The notes under the pieces are model-generated. The model was not told where the DNA came from. It searched no databases and saw only the letters and a program-made list of their open reading frames with translations. Shown in pieces: positions 16,461-25,413 of a DNA stretch of 64,000 nt (position 1 is the stretch's first letter; each line of letters opens with the position of its first letter). The DNA is from Deltaproteobacteria bacterium. Its GTDB lineage: Bacteria; Myxococcota; Myxococcia; SLRQ01. Both the position numbers and the translations under genes were made by a program. The stretch lies in assembly GCA_029210625.1 (NCBI GenBank), contig JARGFU010000006.1:1-64000 (forward strand), read 5' to 3'.

Positions 16461-16819
16461 GGGGGCGACTTGGCTTCGACGAGGGCAGTGAAGCCAGCGA
16501 TCGCATGCCGTGGCGCCGCAACCACGTCAAAAGCGGCAAAAACACAAAAGCCAACGACGACGTTGAGCTCGCTCTCGCGGCCTAAACACCCGTAGAGAGT
16601 CGTCCGGCCACCCCGAGCCCGAGGGGGTGGGTCCCGGGCGTCAAACTTTCGGGCTGGTCAGCGCGTTTCGCCCGGCGATGCGCTGACGAGATTTTTGTCG
16701 GGACCGCGTCTCGCATCACCTGTCGGTGGGTGGGTGGGGCGTCAAATTGATCATCGACTAAGCATGTAGTGGTCCTGGTGGAGCGCTTTCGGACCCGGGT
16801 TCGACTCCCGGCGCCTCCA
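16461..16819 (+). ncRNA. ssrA: Transfer-messenger RNA (tmRNA), tag ANDDVELALAA
   Basis: 359 nt. The 5' end GGGGGCG pairs with CGCCTCC at 16812-16818, with one G-U, to form the tRNA-like acceptor stem. The T-arm CCGGGTTCGACTCCCGG precedes it. The CCA end is not encoded. The tag frame starts at GCC 16550 (resume codon) and reads ANDDVELALAA to TAA at 16583-16585. GC-rich pseudoknot-like stems follow. With SmpB it rescues stalled ribosomes and tags the nascent peptide for proteolysis. No convincing promoter is visible directly upstream, and the mature 5' end is normally made by RNase P. The 3' end is reiterated in the adjoining tandem repeat. Confidence 0.93.
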
Positions 16820-17122
16820 AACGATCTCCGTGCGTCCGATCCGAGCGTGTTGCTCGGGTCGGACGTTCGGAGTTCGATCACCGTCGACATGGTTGGAATC
16901 GTGCAACTCCGCGGACTTTCGTCCGCTCCGTTCTGCACGATTCCAACAATGTTCGACTCCCGGCGCCTCCAAACGATCTCCGTGCGTCCGATCCGAGCGT
17001 GTTGCTCGGGTCGGACGTTCGGAGTTCGATCACCGTCGACATGGTTGGAATCGTGCAACTCCGCGGACTTTCGTCCGCTCCGTTCTGCACGATTCCAACA
17101 ATGTTCGACTCCCGGCGCCTCC
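16799..17122. repeat. 152-bp tandem repeat carrying copies of the ssrA 3' end
   Basis: Two full identical-looking units (16799-16950, 16951-17102) and a 20-nt start of a third (17103-17122). Each begins with GTTCGACTCCCGGCGCCTCC, the T-loop and acceptor end of ssrA. Each full unit then holds hairpin A (21-nt arms, 18 matching) and hairpin B (GTTGGAATCGTGCA and its exact complement, with inner GCGGAC/GTCCGC on a tetraloop). The 3' end of ssrA is a classical integrase target, so these look like repeated att-type sequences. No integrase is seen here. Confidence 0.85.
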
Positions 17123-17161
17123 TCACTGCGTCTGGAGGGAAGGGATGGTAGAGGTACGGGC

Positions 17162-17851
17162 ATGGGTCTGAAGGACTGGTTCGGGAAGAAGAAGATCGAG
17201 GCTCCCGCGGCGCCCCCGCCGGAGAGTGACGAGAAGGCGGAGGGGTGGGACGCGATCGAGGCGGCCTTCCTGGAGCACTACCCGGGGCAGACGGATCCGC
17301 CGCACGTGGCGCCGGGGGTCTATCGGATGCACGATCTCTCGGAGAACGCGGCGGCCTTCGACGGGATGAGCGCCTACGACGCGGGGACCTTCTGGCACCT
17401 GGTCTCCTTCGGGCTGACCGAGCTCTACGCCAAGGAGAACGTGGATCAGCCGGAGGTGAGCGGCTTCGGCTACGAGCTGACCTTCCGGATCCCGAAGACC
17501 TCCGAGCGGCCGCCGGCGCTGGCCTTCCGCCTCCTGGACGCCATCGGCAAGGCGGTCTGGGGCGGGCAGGACTTCGCGCCCGGCCACACGATCCAGACCG
17601 GCCCCATCGACGGCAGGCCCGAGACGAAGGAGACGGCGATGCTGGTCCTGCGGGATCCGCTCTTCCCGGAGCCCCTCTCCACGCCTCACGGGCAGGTGGA
17701 CCTCCTCCTGCTCCTGGGCGTCGAGAACGCGCTGCGCGAGGCGGTGATGGCGGCCTACGAGGAGAGCGAGGGCGCCGAGGGCTGGGAGGCCGAGATCGTC
17801 GCCCGGATCCGCGAGGCCAACCCCGAGCTGGTCACCCCCCTGCGCGCCTAG
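17162..17851 (+). CDS. Suppressor-of-fused (SUFU) domain protein
   Basis: 229 aa. The N-terminal ~35 residues are charged and flexible, followed by a SUFU domain: WHLVSFGLTELYAKENVDQPEVSGFGYELTFRIPK, ALAFRLLDAIGKAVW, DGRPETKETAMLVLRDPLF. Bacterial SUFU proteins are commonly found in polymorphic-toxin immunity contexts and as solitary genes; no toxin gene is next to this one. Start ATG 17162 has AGAGGT about 8 nt upstream. It lies directly after the ssrA-derived tandem repeats, as would cargo of an ssrA-targeted insertion, but its base composition looks like the rest of the window. Confidence 0.85.
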   Translation: MGLKDWFGKKKIEAPAAPPPESDEKAEGWDAIEAAFLEHYPGQTDPPHVAPGVYRMHDLSENAAAFDGMSAYDAGTFWHLVSFGLTELYAKENVDQPEVSGFGYELTFRIPKTSERPPALAFRLLDAIGKAVWGGQDFAPGHTIQTGPIDGRPETKETAMLVLRDPLFPEPLSTPHGQVDLLLLLGVENALREAVMAAYEESEGAEGWEAEIVARIREANPELVTPLRA

Positions 17852-17876
17852 CCGGCCCCGGGACTAGGTTGCGCCC

Positions 17877-18785
17877 ATGGCTGACTTCTCCGAGAGCGAA
17901 TGGGAGCACCGGCGGATCTCCGTCGGCGAGCTCGAGCTGCACGTGGTCCTGGCCGGACCCGAGGAGGGGCCGCTGGTGGTGCTCCTCCATGGCTTCCCGG
18001 AGCTCTGGTACGCCTGGCGCCTGCAGATCGGGCCGCTGGCCGCCGCGGGATACCGGGTGGCGGTGCCCGACCTGCGCGGCTACGGCGAGTCGGACAAGCC
18101 GGAGGGCGTCGAGGCCTACTCCCGCCCCCGCCTGACCGCGGACGTCGCCGAGTTGATCGCGGCGTTGGGGTACGAGCGGGCCCACGTGGTCGGCCACGAC
18201 TGGGGCGGGGCGGTGGCCTGGATGGTGGCGATGTACCGGCCGGAGGTGGTCGAGCGGCTGGTGATCCTGAACGCGCCGCACCCGCGCGCCTTCGCGAAGC
18301 ATCTGCGCCGGCCCGGCCAGCTGGCGCGCTCCTGGTACATGTTCTTCTTCCAGCTGCCCTGGCTCCCCGAGGCGCTGATCCGCGCGGGCGACTACCGCCT
18401 GATCCGCCGGGTGCTGCACGACGAGGCTCGGCGTCCGGGCGGGTTCAGCGAGGCGGATGTGGAGCGCTACGTCGAGGCGGCAGCTCGCCCCGGGGCGCTG
18501 ACCGCCTCGATCAACTACTACCGCTCGGCCATCCGCGACTCGTGGCGATCGATCTTCCGCCCGCCGCGCCCGGAGAGCGGCGACCGGCGGGATCGCACGG
18601 TGCGCGCGCCGACCCTGGTGATCTGGGGCGAGCAGGACAGCTTCCTCACCCCGCCGGTCGCGGACCCGGGCACCCGCTGGGTGCCCGATCTGCGCGTCGA
18701 GCGGCTACCCTCCGCCGCCCACTGGGTGCAGGTGGACGAGCCGGAGCGGGTCAACGCCCTCCTGCTCGAGCACCTCGGCGGCTGA
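17877..18785 (+). CDS. Alpha/beta hydrolase, epoxide-hydrolase-like
   Basis: 302 aa. VVLLHGFPELWYAWR (oxyanion HGFP motif) is followed by LRGYGESDKP, and the nucleophile elbow GHDWGG carries Asp, as in soluble epoxide hydrolases and haloalkane dehalogenases. A late Asp region (WGEQDSFL) and His in SAAHWVQ complete an Asp-His-Asp triad. Cap-domain Tyr residues (SWYMFF, NYYRSAIRD) are consistent with epoxide opening. Cytoplasmic. It starts 25 bp after the SUFU gene and faces the YbaK gene across a 3-bp gap. Confidence 0.88.
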   Translation: MADFSESEWEHRRISVGELELHVVLAGPEEGPLVVLLHGFPELWYAWRLQIGPLAAAGYRVAVPDLRGYGESDKPEGVEAYSRPRLTADVAELIAALGYERAHVVGHDWGGAVAWMVAMYRPEVVERLVILNAPHPRAFAKHLRRPGQLARSWYMFFFQLPWLPEALIRAGDYRLIRRVLHDEARRPGGFSEADVERYVEAAARPGALTASINYYRSAIRDSWRSIFRPPRPESGDRRDRTVRAPTLVIWGEQDSFLTPPVADPGTRWVPDLRVERLPSAAHWVQVDEPERVNALLLEHLGG

Positions 18786-18788
18786 GCC

Positions 18789-19256
18789 TCAATGCAACCC
18801 GATGTCGGCGACCTGGGGGTGCACCAGGCGCTCGAAGTCGGGGAAGGAGAGCACGATCGCCTCGTGGTGGGTGCCGCCCTCGAAGACGAAGGCGGCGTCG
18901 GTCACCAGCCCCGAGTCGACGACCACCGGCAGGCCGTAGACGTTGCCGAAGGGCGGCATCGCGCCGGTCTCGCAGTCCGGGAAGCTGCGATCGATCTCCT
19001 TCTCGGAGGCGAGCTCGACGATGCTCGCGCCCAGCACCATGCGCAGGGCGGAGAGATCGAGTCGGGTGTTGGCGCTCACCGCCGCGAGGACCGGCCGGCC
19101 GTCGGCCTTGACCAGGACGGTCTTGGCCATCATCCGGCCAGGGACGTGGAGCGCGTGGGCGACCTCGGGAGCGGTGAACTCCTCGGGGTGCGAGAGCACG
19201 TGGTAGTGGACCGCGTGCTCGTCGAGATAGTTCCGGAGCTTCCTTGCGATGGCCAT
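18789..19256 (-). CDS. YbaK/EbsC-type aminoacyl-tRNA deacylase
   Basis: 155-aa single-domain protein of the INS/YbaK superfamily, which hydrolyses mischarged aa-tRNAs (for example Cys- or Ala-tRNAPro) in trans. Hallmarks: HPEEFTAPEVAHALHVPGRMMAKTVLVKADG with the catalytic-site Lys, AAVSANTRLDLSALR, and the late TGAMPPFGNVYGLPVVVD loop (GxxxPFG). Exact tRNA specificity cannot be told from sequence. The end is separated by three bases from the convergent hydrolase stop. Confidence 0.88.
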   Translation of the reverse strand: MAIARKLRNYLDEHAVHYHVLSHPEEFTAPEVAHALHVPGRMMAKTVLVKADGRPVLAAVSANTRLDLSALRMVLGASIVELASEKEIDRSFPDCETGAMPPFGNVYGLPVVVDSGLVTDAAFVFEGGTHHEAIVLSFPDFERLVHPQVADIGLH

Positions 19257-19369
19257 GGTACGGATCCCCCGGCGGCCGACCTACAAGGTTCGTCCTCGCA
19301 GCCTCTCGACCGCTCGCCCCCAATATGCTTCCGGGGGCTGCGCGTGGCAGATCTCCCCGGTAGCCTCCC

Positions 19370-19888
19370 CTAGTCCGTGCCCTGCTCCAGGAGGTCGAAG
19401 ATCTTCGGCCGGTCCGGCTCCCCGTCGAGGTAGGCGGCCTCCTCCAGGCGGCCGATCCTGCCGATGCCGCGCACCAGCACCTTGCCGTTGTCGGGGTAGA
19501 CGCAGACCTCCTCGGGCTCCCGGTTGCCGATGGCCAGGTAGACCAGATCCTCATCGAAGGGGTTGGCCAGCTGGTGGGCGGTCTTGGTGCCGGCCGGGCA
19601 GGAGATGCAGTCTCCCGGGCCCACCTGCCGGAGCTGGTCTCCGTAGCGGAAGATCCCCCGCCCCGAGAGGATGTAGAACACCTCGTCCTCCAGCTGGTGG
19701 TAGTGGAAGGGGACGGTGGCCCGGCCCGGGGGGCAGACGGTGCGATTCACCCCCAGCTTGCCGCCCAGCGGCCGCATGGCAGGCGTCAGGGCCCGGTAGG
19801 ACCCCCCCCAGTGCTCCCCGAAGAGGTGCTCCTGATCCTCGGCGTCGTCGACATTGAGAACCAGGGGCAGATCGTCAGACTTGCTCAT
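19370..19888 (-). CDS. Cupin-domain protein
   Basis: 172 aa. The double-stranded beta-helix has the metal-binding motif FHYHQLEDEVFYILSGRG (cupin motif 1: two His and a Glu), then GDCISCPAGTKTAHQL (motif 2 His). The C-terminal extension (VYPDNGKVLVRGIG, EPDRPKIFDLLEQG) recurs in small cupins that I would compare with sugar-isomerase-like or ureidoglycolate-type proteins. No substrate can be assigned. Monocistronic. The 113-bp gap to YbaK shows no gene. Confidence 0.85.
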   Translation of the reverse strand: MSKSDDLPLVLNVDDAEDQEHLFGEHWGGSYRALTPAMRPLGGKLGVNRTVCPPGRATVPFHYHQLEDEVFYILSGRGIFRYGDQLRQVGPGDCISCPAGTKTAHQLANPFDEDLVYLAIGNREPEEVCVYPDNGKVLVRGIGRIGRLEEAAYLDGEPDRPKIFDLLEQGTD

Positions 19889-19971
19889 GCCCCCGAGAAT
19901 AAAACGGGAGGCGGCCGGAAGTCGCCGGCAATTGCCGGGAGGGCCGGTCTTCTGGCAGGTTCGCCTTCGCC

Positions 19972-20457
19972 ATGCGCTCCGAGGTCCACCGGCTGAAGGT
20001 CAACGGAGAGGAGCGGGAGGTCACCGTCGCCGGCGACACCCCTCTGCTCTGGGTGCTGCGAGAGCAGCTGGGGCTGACCGGCACCAAGTTCGGCTGCGGT
20101 GAGCAGCTCTGCGGAGCCTGCACCGTCCTCATCGACGGCGCCGCCGAGCGCGCCTGCGGCACCAGCGTCGCCGACGCGGTGGGGAGCGAGATCCTCACCA
20201 TCGAGGGGCTGAAGCAGGGAGGGGTCCTCCATCCGGTGCAGCAGGCCTGGCTCGACGAGCGCGTCTCCCAGTGTGGCTACTGCCAGCCCGGACAGATCCT
20301 GGCGGTGGTGGCGCTCCTCGGGGAGAGCCCGCGCCCCACCGACCGGGAGATCGATCTGGCCCTCGAGGGGAACCTCTGCCGCTGCGGCACCTACCCGCGC
20401 ATCCGCCGCGGGGTCCACCGGGCCGCCGCGCTCCTGGCCGGAGAGGAGCCCACGTGA
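19972..20457 (+). CDS. 2Fe-2S subunit of a xanthine-oxidase-family molybdenum hydroxylase (IorA-like)
   Basis: 161 aa with both iron-sulphur domains of this family: the plant-ferredoxin-type cluster [18 protein letters not shown] plus a downstream Cys, and the helical domain [12 protein letters not shown] ... [14 protein letters not shown]. It passes electrons from the molybdopterin subunit to an acceptor. No FAD subunit follows, as in isoquinoline 1-oxidoreductase (IorAB) and similar two-subunit enzymes. The stop overlaps the GTG start of the large subunit by 4 bp. Confidence 0.93.
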   Translation: MRSEVHRLKVNGEEREVTVAGDTPLLWVLREQLGLTGTKFGCGEQLCGACTVLIDGAAERACGTSVADAVGSEILTIEGLKQGGVLHPVQQAWLDERVSQCGYCQPGQILAVVALLGESPRPTDREIDLALEGNLCRCGTYPRIRRGVHRAAALLAGEEPT

Positions 20458-22667
20458 GCCTCACCCGCCGAGAGTTCCTGGGCAGCAGCGCGGCGGCGGG
20501 CGCCGGGCTGGTGATCGCCGCCCAGCTGCCGGCTTGCGGCGCGGGGCGCCGGCCGCCCCTCGACGCCGACCTGCCGGCCGGGACCTTTACCCCCAACGCC
20601 TGGCTGCGCCTCACCCCCGACGGCCGCATCCGCTTCTACCTGAGCCCGGTGGAGATCGGGCAGGGCACCCAGACCGGGCACGCCCAGCTCGTCGCCGAGG
20701 AGCTCGAGGTGGCGCCCGAGGCCGTGGAGGTCGTCCCCGCGCCCCCCGATCCGGCCTTCGCCAACCCCCTGATGGGGATGCAGGTCACGGGGGGAAGCAC
20801 CGGCATCTCCTCCTTCCACGAGGCCGTCCGGGCGGCGGCGGCCCAGGCGCGCCTCTGTCTGCTCACCGCAGCATCCCGGCGCCTCGGGATCCCGCTCGAG
20901 CAGTGCCGCGCCCGGGACGGGCGGGTGCACCACCCGGGCGGCGAGAGCATCGCCTACGGCGAGCTGGTCGAGGCGGCCGCCCGCCTGCGGGTCGCCGCGC
21001 CGGAGCTGAAGCCCTCCGGAGCGTTCCGCGTGATCGGCAAGTCCGTGCCCCGCCTGGATTCGCCGGCGAAGCTCGAGGGGTCGGCGGTCTACGGCCTCGA
21101 TGTCCAGCTGCCCGGTCTGCTCACGGCGGTCGTGATCCGGGCGCCCGAGCTCGGGGCGAGCCTGCGGGCGCACCGGACCCGCGAGGCCCGCGCCATGCCC
21201 GGCGTGGTGGCCGTCTTCCCGATCTCCCGCGGCATGGCCGTGGTGGCGAAGGGGTACTGGCAGGCACGGCAGGCCGCGAAGAAGGTCGAGCTGCGCTGGC
21301 ACCGGCGCCACGAGCCCCCCCTCGACGATCGCGAGATCCGGCGGACCTACCGGGAGCTGGTCGAGACGCCCGGCAAGGTCGTCCACCGGAAGGGCAAGGT
21401 GGAGGAGGCCCTCGCGGGCGCCGCAACCGAGCTCGAGGCGGTCTACGAGCTGCCCTACCTCGCGCACGCCACGCTCGAGCCGCAGAACGCCACGGCCTGG
21501 GTGCGGGAGGGACGCTGCGAGGCCTGGGTGCCGACCCAGTCGGTGAGCATCGCCCGGCAGGTCGCCGCCGACGCCGCCGGGCTCCCCCTCGAGGACGTGA
21601 CGATCCACACGACCTGGGTGGGTGGAGGCTTCGGCCGCCGCGCGAACCAGGACTTCCTCGCCGAGGCGGTCGAGATCTCCGCGCGTCTGCAGCGGCCGGT
21701 GAAGGTGATCTTCAGCCGGGAGGAGGACACGGCGGTCGACTACTACCGGCCGGCCTACGTCCACCGGGTCCGCGCCGGGATCGACGGCGAGGGGAAGATC
21801 GTCGGCTGGCACCACCGGCTGGCGGGGCAGTCGATCCTCGCCCAGGTCATCCAGGACTTCGCCGGCTCGGCCATGCCCGGCTGGCTGCCGGCCCGGGCGA
21901 AGCACTTCCTGGGCGAGGTCGCCGGGAACGCCCTGAAGCGCTCCGACCCCACCTCCTTCGAGGGCACCGAGGATCCCCCCTACGCCCTCGGGGCGCATCA
22001 GGTGGAGTACCACTGGCAGGACCCCGAGGTGCCGGTGGGCTTCTGGCGCTCGGTGGGTCACTCCTCCTCGGCCTTCGCGGTCGAGTCGATGATCGACGAG
22101 CTCGCCCACGCCGCCGGAAGCGATCCCCTCACCTATCGCCGTACGCTCCTCGCCGGAAAGGACGACGACCTGAAGGTGCTGGAGACGGCCGCCGAGGCCG
22201 CCGACTTTGGAGAGGCGCTCCCCGCGGGACACGGCCGTGGCCTGGCGATCCACCGGAGCTTCGGGACGATCGTGGCGGTCGTGATCGAGGTCTCGGTGCG
22301 CGGGGAGCGGGTGAAGCTCGAGCGCCTCGTCTGCGCCTTCGACTGCGGTCTGGCGGTGAACCCCGACCAGGTCCTGGCCCAGCTTGAGGGCAGCATGGTC
22401 TTCGGGCTCTCGGCCGCGCTCTTCCAGGAGATCACCCTGCGCGAGGGGCGGGTGCAGCAGGGGAACTTCGACAGCTTCGAGCTCCTGACCTTCGACGCGA
22501 CGCCGCCAATGGAGGTGATCCGGGTGCCCAGCGATCGTCCCCCCCAGGGGGTGGGCGAGCCCGGGGTGCCGCCGGTGGCGCCCGCCCTCGCCGGGGCGAT
22601 CTTCGCCGCCACCGGCAAGCGCCTGCGGCGCTTGCCCCTGCTGCCGGAGCTGAAGCGGCAGCGCTGA
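20454..22667 (+). CDS. Molybdopterin-binding subunit, IorB-like, with Tat signal
   Basis: 737 aa from the GTG at 20454. The N terminus has a twin-arginine signal ([22 protein letters not shown]), so the holoenzyme is likely exported to the periplasm, carrying the small subunit along. Molybdopterin-domain landmarks: [77 protein letters not shown] and the C-terminal [19 protein letters not shown] (active-site Glu region). Substrate is unknown; the family oxidises N-heterocycles or aldehydes. Annotation within another frame (start 20271) is rejected because it overlaps the small subunit. Confidence 0.93.
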   Translation: MSLTRREFLGSSAAAGAGLVIAAQLPACGAGRRPPLDADLPAGTFTPNAWLRLTPDGRIRFYLSPVEIGQGTQTGHAQLVAEELEVAPEAVEVVPAPPDPAFANPLMGMQVTGGSTGISSFHEAVRAAAAQARLCLLTAASRRLGIPLEQCRARDGRVHHPGGESIAYGELVEAAARLRVAAPELKPSGAFRVIGKSVPRLDSPAKLEGSAVYGLDVQLPGLLTAVVIRAPELGASLRAHRTREARAMPGVVAVFPISRGMAVVAKGYWQARQAAKKVELRWHRRHEPPLDDREIRRTYRELVETPGKVVHRKGKVEEALAGAATELEAVYELPYLAHATLEPQNATAWVREGRCEAWVPTQSVSIARQVAADAAGLPLEDVTIHTTWVGGGFGRRANQDFLAEAVEISARLQRPVKVIFSREEDTAVDYYRPAYVHRVRAGIDGEGKIVGWHHRLAGQSILAQVIQDFAGSAMPGWLPARAKHFLGEVAGNALKRSDPTSFEGTEDPPYALGAHQVEYHWQDPEVPVGFWRSVGHSSSAFAVESMIDELAHAAGSDPLTYRRTLLAGKDDDLKVLETAAEAADFGEALPAGHGRGLAIHRSFGTIVAVVIEVSVRGERVKLERLVCAFDCGLAVNPDQVLAQLEGSMVFGLSAALFQEITLREGRVQQGNFDSFELLTFDATPPMEVIRVPSDRPPQGVGEPGVPPVAPALAGAIFAATGKRLRRLPLLPELKRQR

Positions 22668-22689
22668 GCGGTCGGCCTCGCTCTCCCCT

Positions 22690-24474
22690 CTAGCTGGCGT
22701 CGAGGGTGCTGCGCACCCGCTCGGCCAGCTCTGCCAGGGAGAAGGGCTTGTGCAGCAGGCGGACCCCCGGGTGCAGGATCCCGTTCTCGGCGATCACGTC
22801 GGCGGTGTAGCCCGAGAGGTAGATCGTCCGCACCCCGGGCCTCTCCTCCGTGATGGCCTGGGAGAGCGCCCGGCCGTTGAGCCCGGGCATCACGACGTCG
22901 GTGATGAGGAGCTGGAACTCGAGGGAGGTGTCGCGGGAGAAGGCGAGGGCCTCCCGGGGATCCGCGAAGCCGTGCACCACGTAGCCGAGGCCCTCGAGCA
23001 TCCGCCGGGCGACGTCCAGGATGTGGGGCTCGTCCTCCACCAGCACGATCGCCTCGCTCCCCTTGCGCACCACGACCGGTGCGGGGGCCTCCGCCCGGGC
23101 GGGGACCCCCACGTGGCGGCGCAGGTAGATCCGGAAGGTCGTCCCGAGGCCGGGCTCGCTGTAGAGGTTCAGGAAGCCCTCGTTCTGCCGGACGATGCCG
23201 TAGACCGTCGCGAGCCCCAGCCCGGTCCCCTTACCCTCACTCTTCGTGCTGAAGTAGGGCTCGAAGACCTGGGCCTTCACCGCGGGGGTCATCCCGGCGC
23301 CGGTGTCGCTCACCGCCAGCATGATGTAGCGGCCGGGGGCTGGCCCGGCCGACCAGGCGGGAACGGCCTCTGGCGCCTCCTCGAAGTCGCGGGCGCCGAG
23401 CTCGATCGAGATCTTTCCGTGCCCCTCGATGGCGTCGCGGGCGTTCACGCAGAGGTTGGACAGGACCTGATCGATCTGGCTGGGATCGATCAGCACCCGG
23501 GCGGGCTCGTCCATCGGGTGAAAGGAGAGGTCGACGTTCTCTCCGATGAGGCGCCGCATCATCTTCAGCAGATCGGCGACCTTCTCGTTGAGGTCGATCA
23601 CCTGCGGTTCGGCGGCCTGCCGGCGGGCGAAGGCGAGGAGCTGGTGGGTGAGCGCCGCCGAGTGGCCCGCCGTCTCGATCAGCTGGTTGAGGTCGGCCTC
23701 GAGCTCGGGGCTCATCCCCTCCTCCTGTCCGCGCAGGAGGGCGAGGTCGGCGGTGCCCATGATGACGCTGAGCATGTTGTTGAAGTCGTGCGCCACCCCA
23801 CCCGCGAGGCGGCCGACCGACTCCATCTTCTGCGCCTGCTGCAGCCTCTCCTTCGCCTGATCGCGCTCCTCCAGGAGGCGCTTCAGCTCGGCCGCCTGGG
23901 CCTCGCGTTCCTCGTAGTGCCGGGCGTTCCTCGCGGCGAGGGCGGTGATGTTCGCCAGGGAGCGCGAGAGATCGACCATGAGGGCAGAGACGCGCGTCGG
24001 CTCACCGACGGAGCCCGCCATGAACACCCCGACCACCTCGTCGTCGGCGATCATCGGGATCACCACGAGCGTCCGCAGGTCCCGCTGCTCGGCGGCCGCG
24101 CGCTCGGCGGGGGTGGAGGCCGTGGCCTGGAAGTCCTGGACGAGGAGGGGCGAGCGCGACCAGACGGCCTGCTCGATCGTGGGGTGATCCTGGCGCCGGG
24201 CGATCCGCAGGTGCTCGGGAAAGTCCGGCGGCAGCGGCGGGGTCGTCGCCATCAGGTGGAGCTGCTCACCCTCCAGGAGATAGATCGCCGAGGTGTCGAG
24301 GCCGACGAGGCTGGTGATCCCGTCGACCGCGGTCTGGGTCACCTGCTCGAGGTCCAGGGTGGCGCAGACCTGGTGACCGACCTCGACGATGACCGAGAGG
24401 CCCCGGCTGCGCTCGCGCAGCGTCGCCTCGTCTCCCGCACCTTCGGGCGGGCCGTGTCCGCCACCCCGTCTCAC
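22690..24474 (-). CDS. Hybrid histidine kinase: GAF-HisKA-HATPase-REC
   Basis: 594 aa, cytoplasmic (no membrane segments). GAF-type sensor at about residues 25-185, coiled coil to 220, HisKA with phospho-acceptor His229 in [11 protein letters not shown], HATPase with [10 protein letters not shown] (N box), DTGAGM (G1) and [15 protein letters not shown] (G2), and a C-terminal receiver with Asp526 in ITDVVMPG and the Lys of LHKPF. The same module order closes the second kinase of this window (50431-52074). Start GTG at 24474. No partner output gene is adjacent. Confidence 0.93.
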   Translation of the reverse strand: MRRGGGHGPPEGAGDEATLRERSRGLSVIVEVGHQVCATLDLEQVTQTAVDGITSLVGLDTSAIYLLEGEQLHLMATTPPLPPDFPEHLRIARRQDHPTIEQAVWSRSPLLVQDFQATASTPAERAAAEQRDLRTLVVIPMIADDEVVGVFMAGSVGEPTRVSALMVDLSRSLANITALAARNARHYEEREAQAAELKRLLEERDQAKERLQQAQKMESVGRLAGGVAHDFNNMLSVIMGTADLALLRGQEEGMSPELEADLNQLIETAGHSAALTHQLLAFARRQAAEPQVIDLNEKVADLLKMMRRLIGENVDLSFHPMDEPARVLIDPSQIDQVLSNLCVNARDAIEGHGKISIELGARDFEEAPEAVPAWSAGPAPGRYIMLAVSDTGAGMTPAVKAQVFEPYFSTKSEGKGTGLGLATVYGIVRQNEGFLNLYSEPGLGTTFRIYLRRHVGVPARAEAPAPVVVRKGSEAIVLVEDEPHILDVARRMLEGLGYVVHGFADPREALAFSRDTSLEFQLLITDVVMPGLNGRALSQAITEERPGVRTIYLSGYTADVIAENGILHPGVRLLHKPFSLAELAERVRSTLDAS

Positions 24475-24524
24475 GCTACCCCCATCTCCCGGCGCCCCAG
24501 AGGCCGACGCAGAGGCCTTCGATT

Positions 24525-25370
24525 CTAGAGAGGCGAAGGGGCTGGGTCCAGACTCCCCTCCTGGAGAGCGGCGAGCCAGGCGCGCAGCGCCTCGGCGATC
24601 TCCACCGCCTGGCTCTTCTGCAGGTTGTGGCCGCCTGCTCCGAAGACCAGGCGAGGCCCCTCGGGCAGGGCGGCGTCGAGCTCCTCGAAGATCTCGGCCT
24701 CGATGAAGGGGTCGTCACCCGCCCAGGCCGTGAGGGTCGGGGCGGTGAGCCCCCGCACCATCCCGGCGATGGACTCGAAGGAGACCGCCGCCACGCTGGT
24801 GGCCAGGTGGATCAGGCTCTCGTCGGTGTAGTGGCCCCGGAAGCCGGCGCTGCCGAGGCCCCGGCGATAGAAGCGGCGCAGGGGCCAGCCCAGCAGCGGG
24901 GTCCGCAGGCCCAGGGCGAAGGCGCCGGGCATCGGGAGGCTGCGGAAGAGGCGGTGAGGTCGCAGGCCCACCGAGGCGAGGAGCGCCAGGGCGGGGAAGC
25001 GCTCCGGCCAACGCTGCGCCGCGGCGAGGGCGACGGGGCCTCCCATGGAGTGGCCCAGGATGCAGGCCCGCTCGATCTCCAGGGCATCGAGGAGCTCGGG
25101 GAGGAAGGCGGCCCGGCCCTCGATGGTGGCAAGGGGCGCGGAGGCGATCGGGGTGCCGCCGAAGCCCGCGAGATCGACCCGCACGAAGCGCAGGTGGGGC
25201 TCGAGGGCGGCGCCCAGCCAGCGGAAGTCCCGCACCGTGCCGGGCAGCCCGTGGAGAGCCAGCACCGGCAGCGCGCCCTCCGGGGACTCGCCGCGGTCGG
25301 TGAGGCTCACCGGGCCGCAGGAGAGCGAGAGCACGCGCGGCTCGGGATCGGAGGGACGCTCAGGGTGCAT
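24525..25370 (-). CDS. Alpha/beta hydrolase
   Basis: 281 aa. Oxyanion motif LALHGLPGTVRDF, strand VRVDLAGFGGTP, nucleophile elbow GHSMGG (Ser), Asp in WAGDDPFI and His in GAGGHNLQKSQ form a plausible Ser-Asp-His triad. There is no signal peptide, so probably cytoplasmic. The family covers esterases, lipases and C-C hydrolases; no substrate is indicated. It lies 50 bp upstream of the hybrid kinase in the same direction. Confidence 0.87.
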   Translation of the reverse strand: MHPERPSDPEPRVLSLSCGPVSLTDRGESPEGALPVLALHGLPGTVRDFRWLGAALEPHLRFVRVDLAGFGGTPIASAPLATIEGRAAFLPELLDALEIERACILGHSMGGPVALAAAQRWPERFPALALLASVGLRPHRLFRSLPMPGAFALGLRTPLLGWPLRRFYRRGLGSAGFRGHYTDESLIHLATSVAAVSFESIAGMVRGLTAPTLTAWAGDDPFIEAEIFEELDAALPEGPRLVFGAGGHNLQKSQAVEIAEALRAWLAALQEGSLDPAPSPL

Positions 25371-25413
25371 GATCGAAGGGGCTCTCCCGCGCGGGACGGC
25401 GGGAGGCCGGCCC

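Noticed and set aside
16461-16819. Ordinary tRNA at the 3' part (T-loop and acceptor)
   Set aside because: No anticodon arm fits nearby; the 5' acceptor partner lies ~350 nt upstream and a tag ORF sits between, so it is tmRNA.
16799-17122. CRISPR array
   Set aside because: The repeat border (20 nt) equals the ssrA terminus and the intervening DNA is identical in both units, whereas CRISPR spacers differ. No cas genes.
16769-17161. ORFs through the ssrA-derived repeats
   Set aside because: They read through the tmRNA 3' end and hairpins; the repeats are non-coding. Only the ATG at 17162 opens a recognisable protein.
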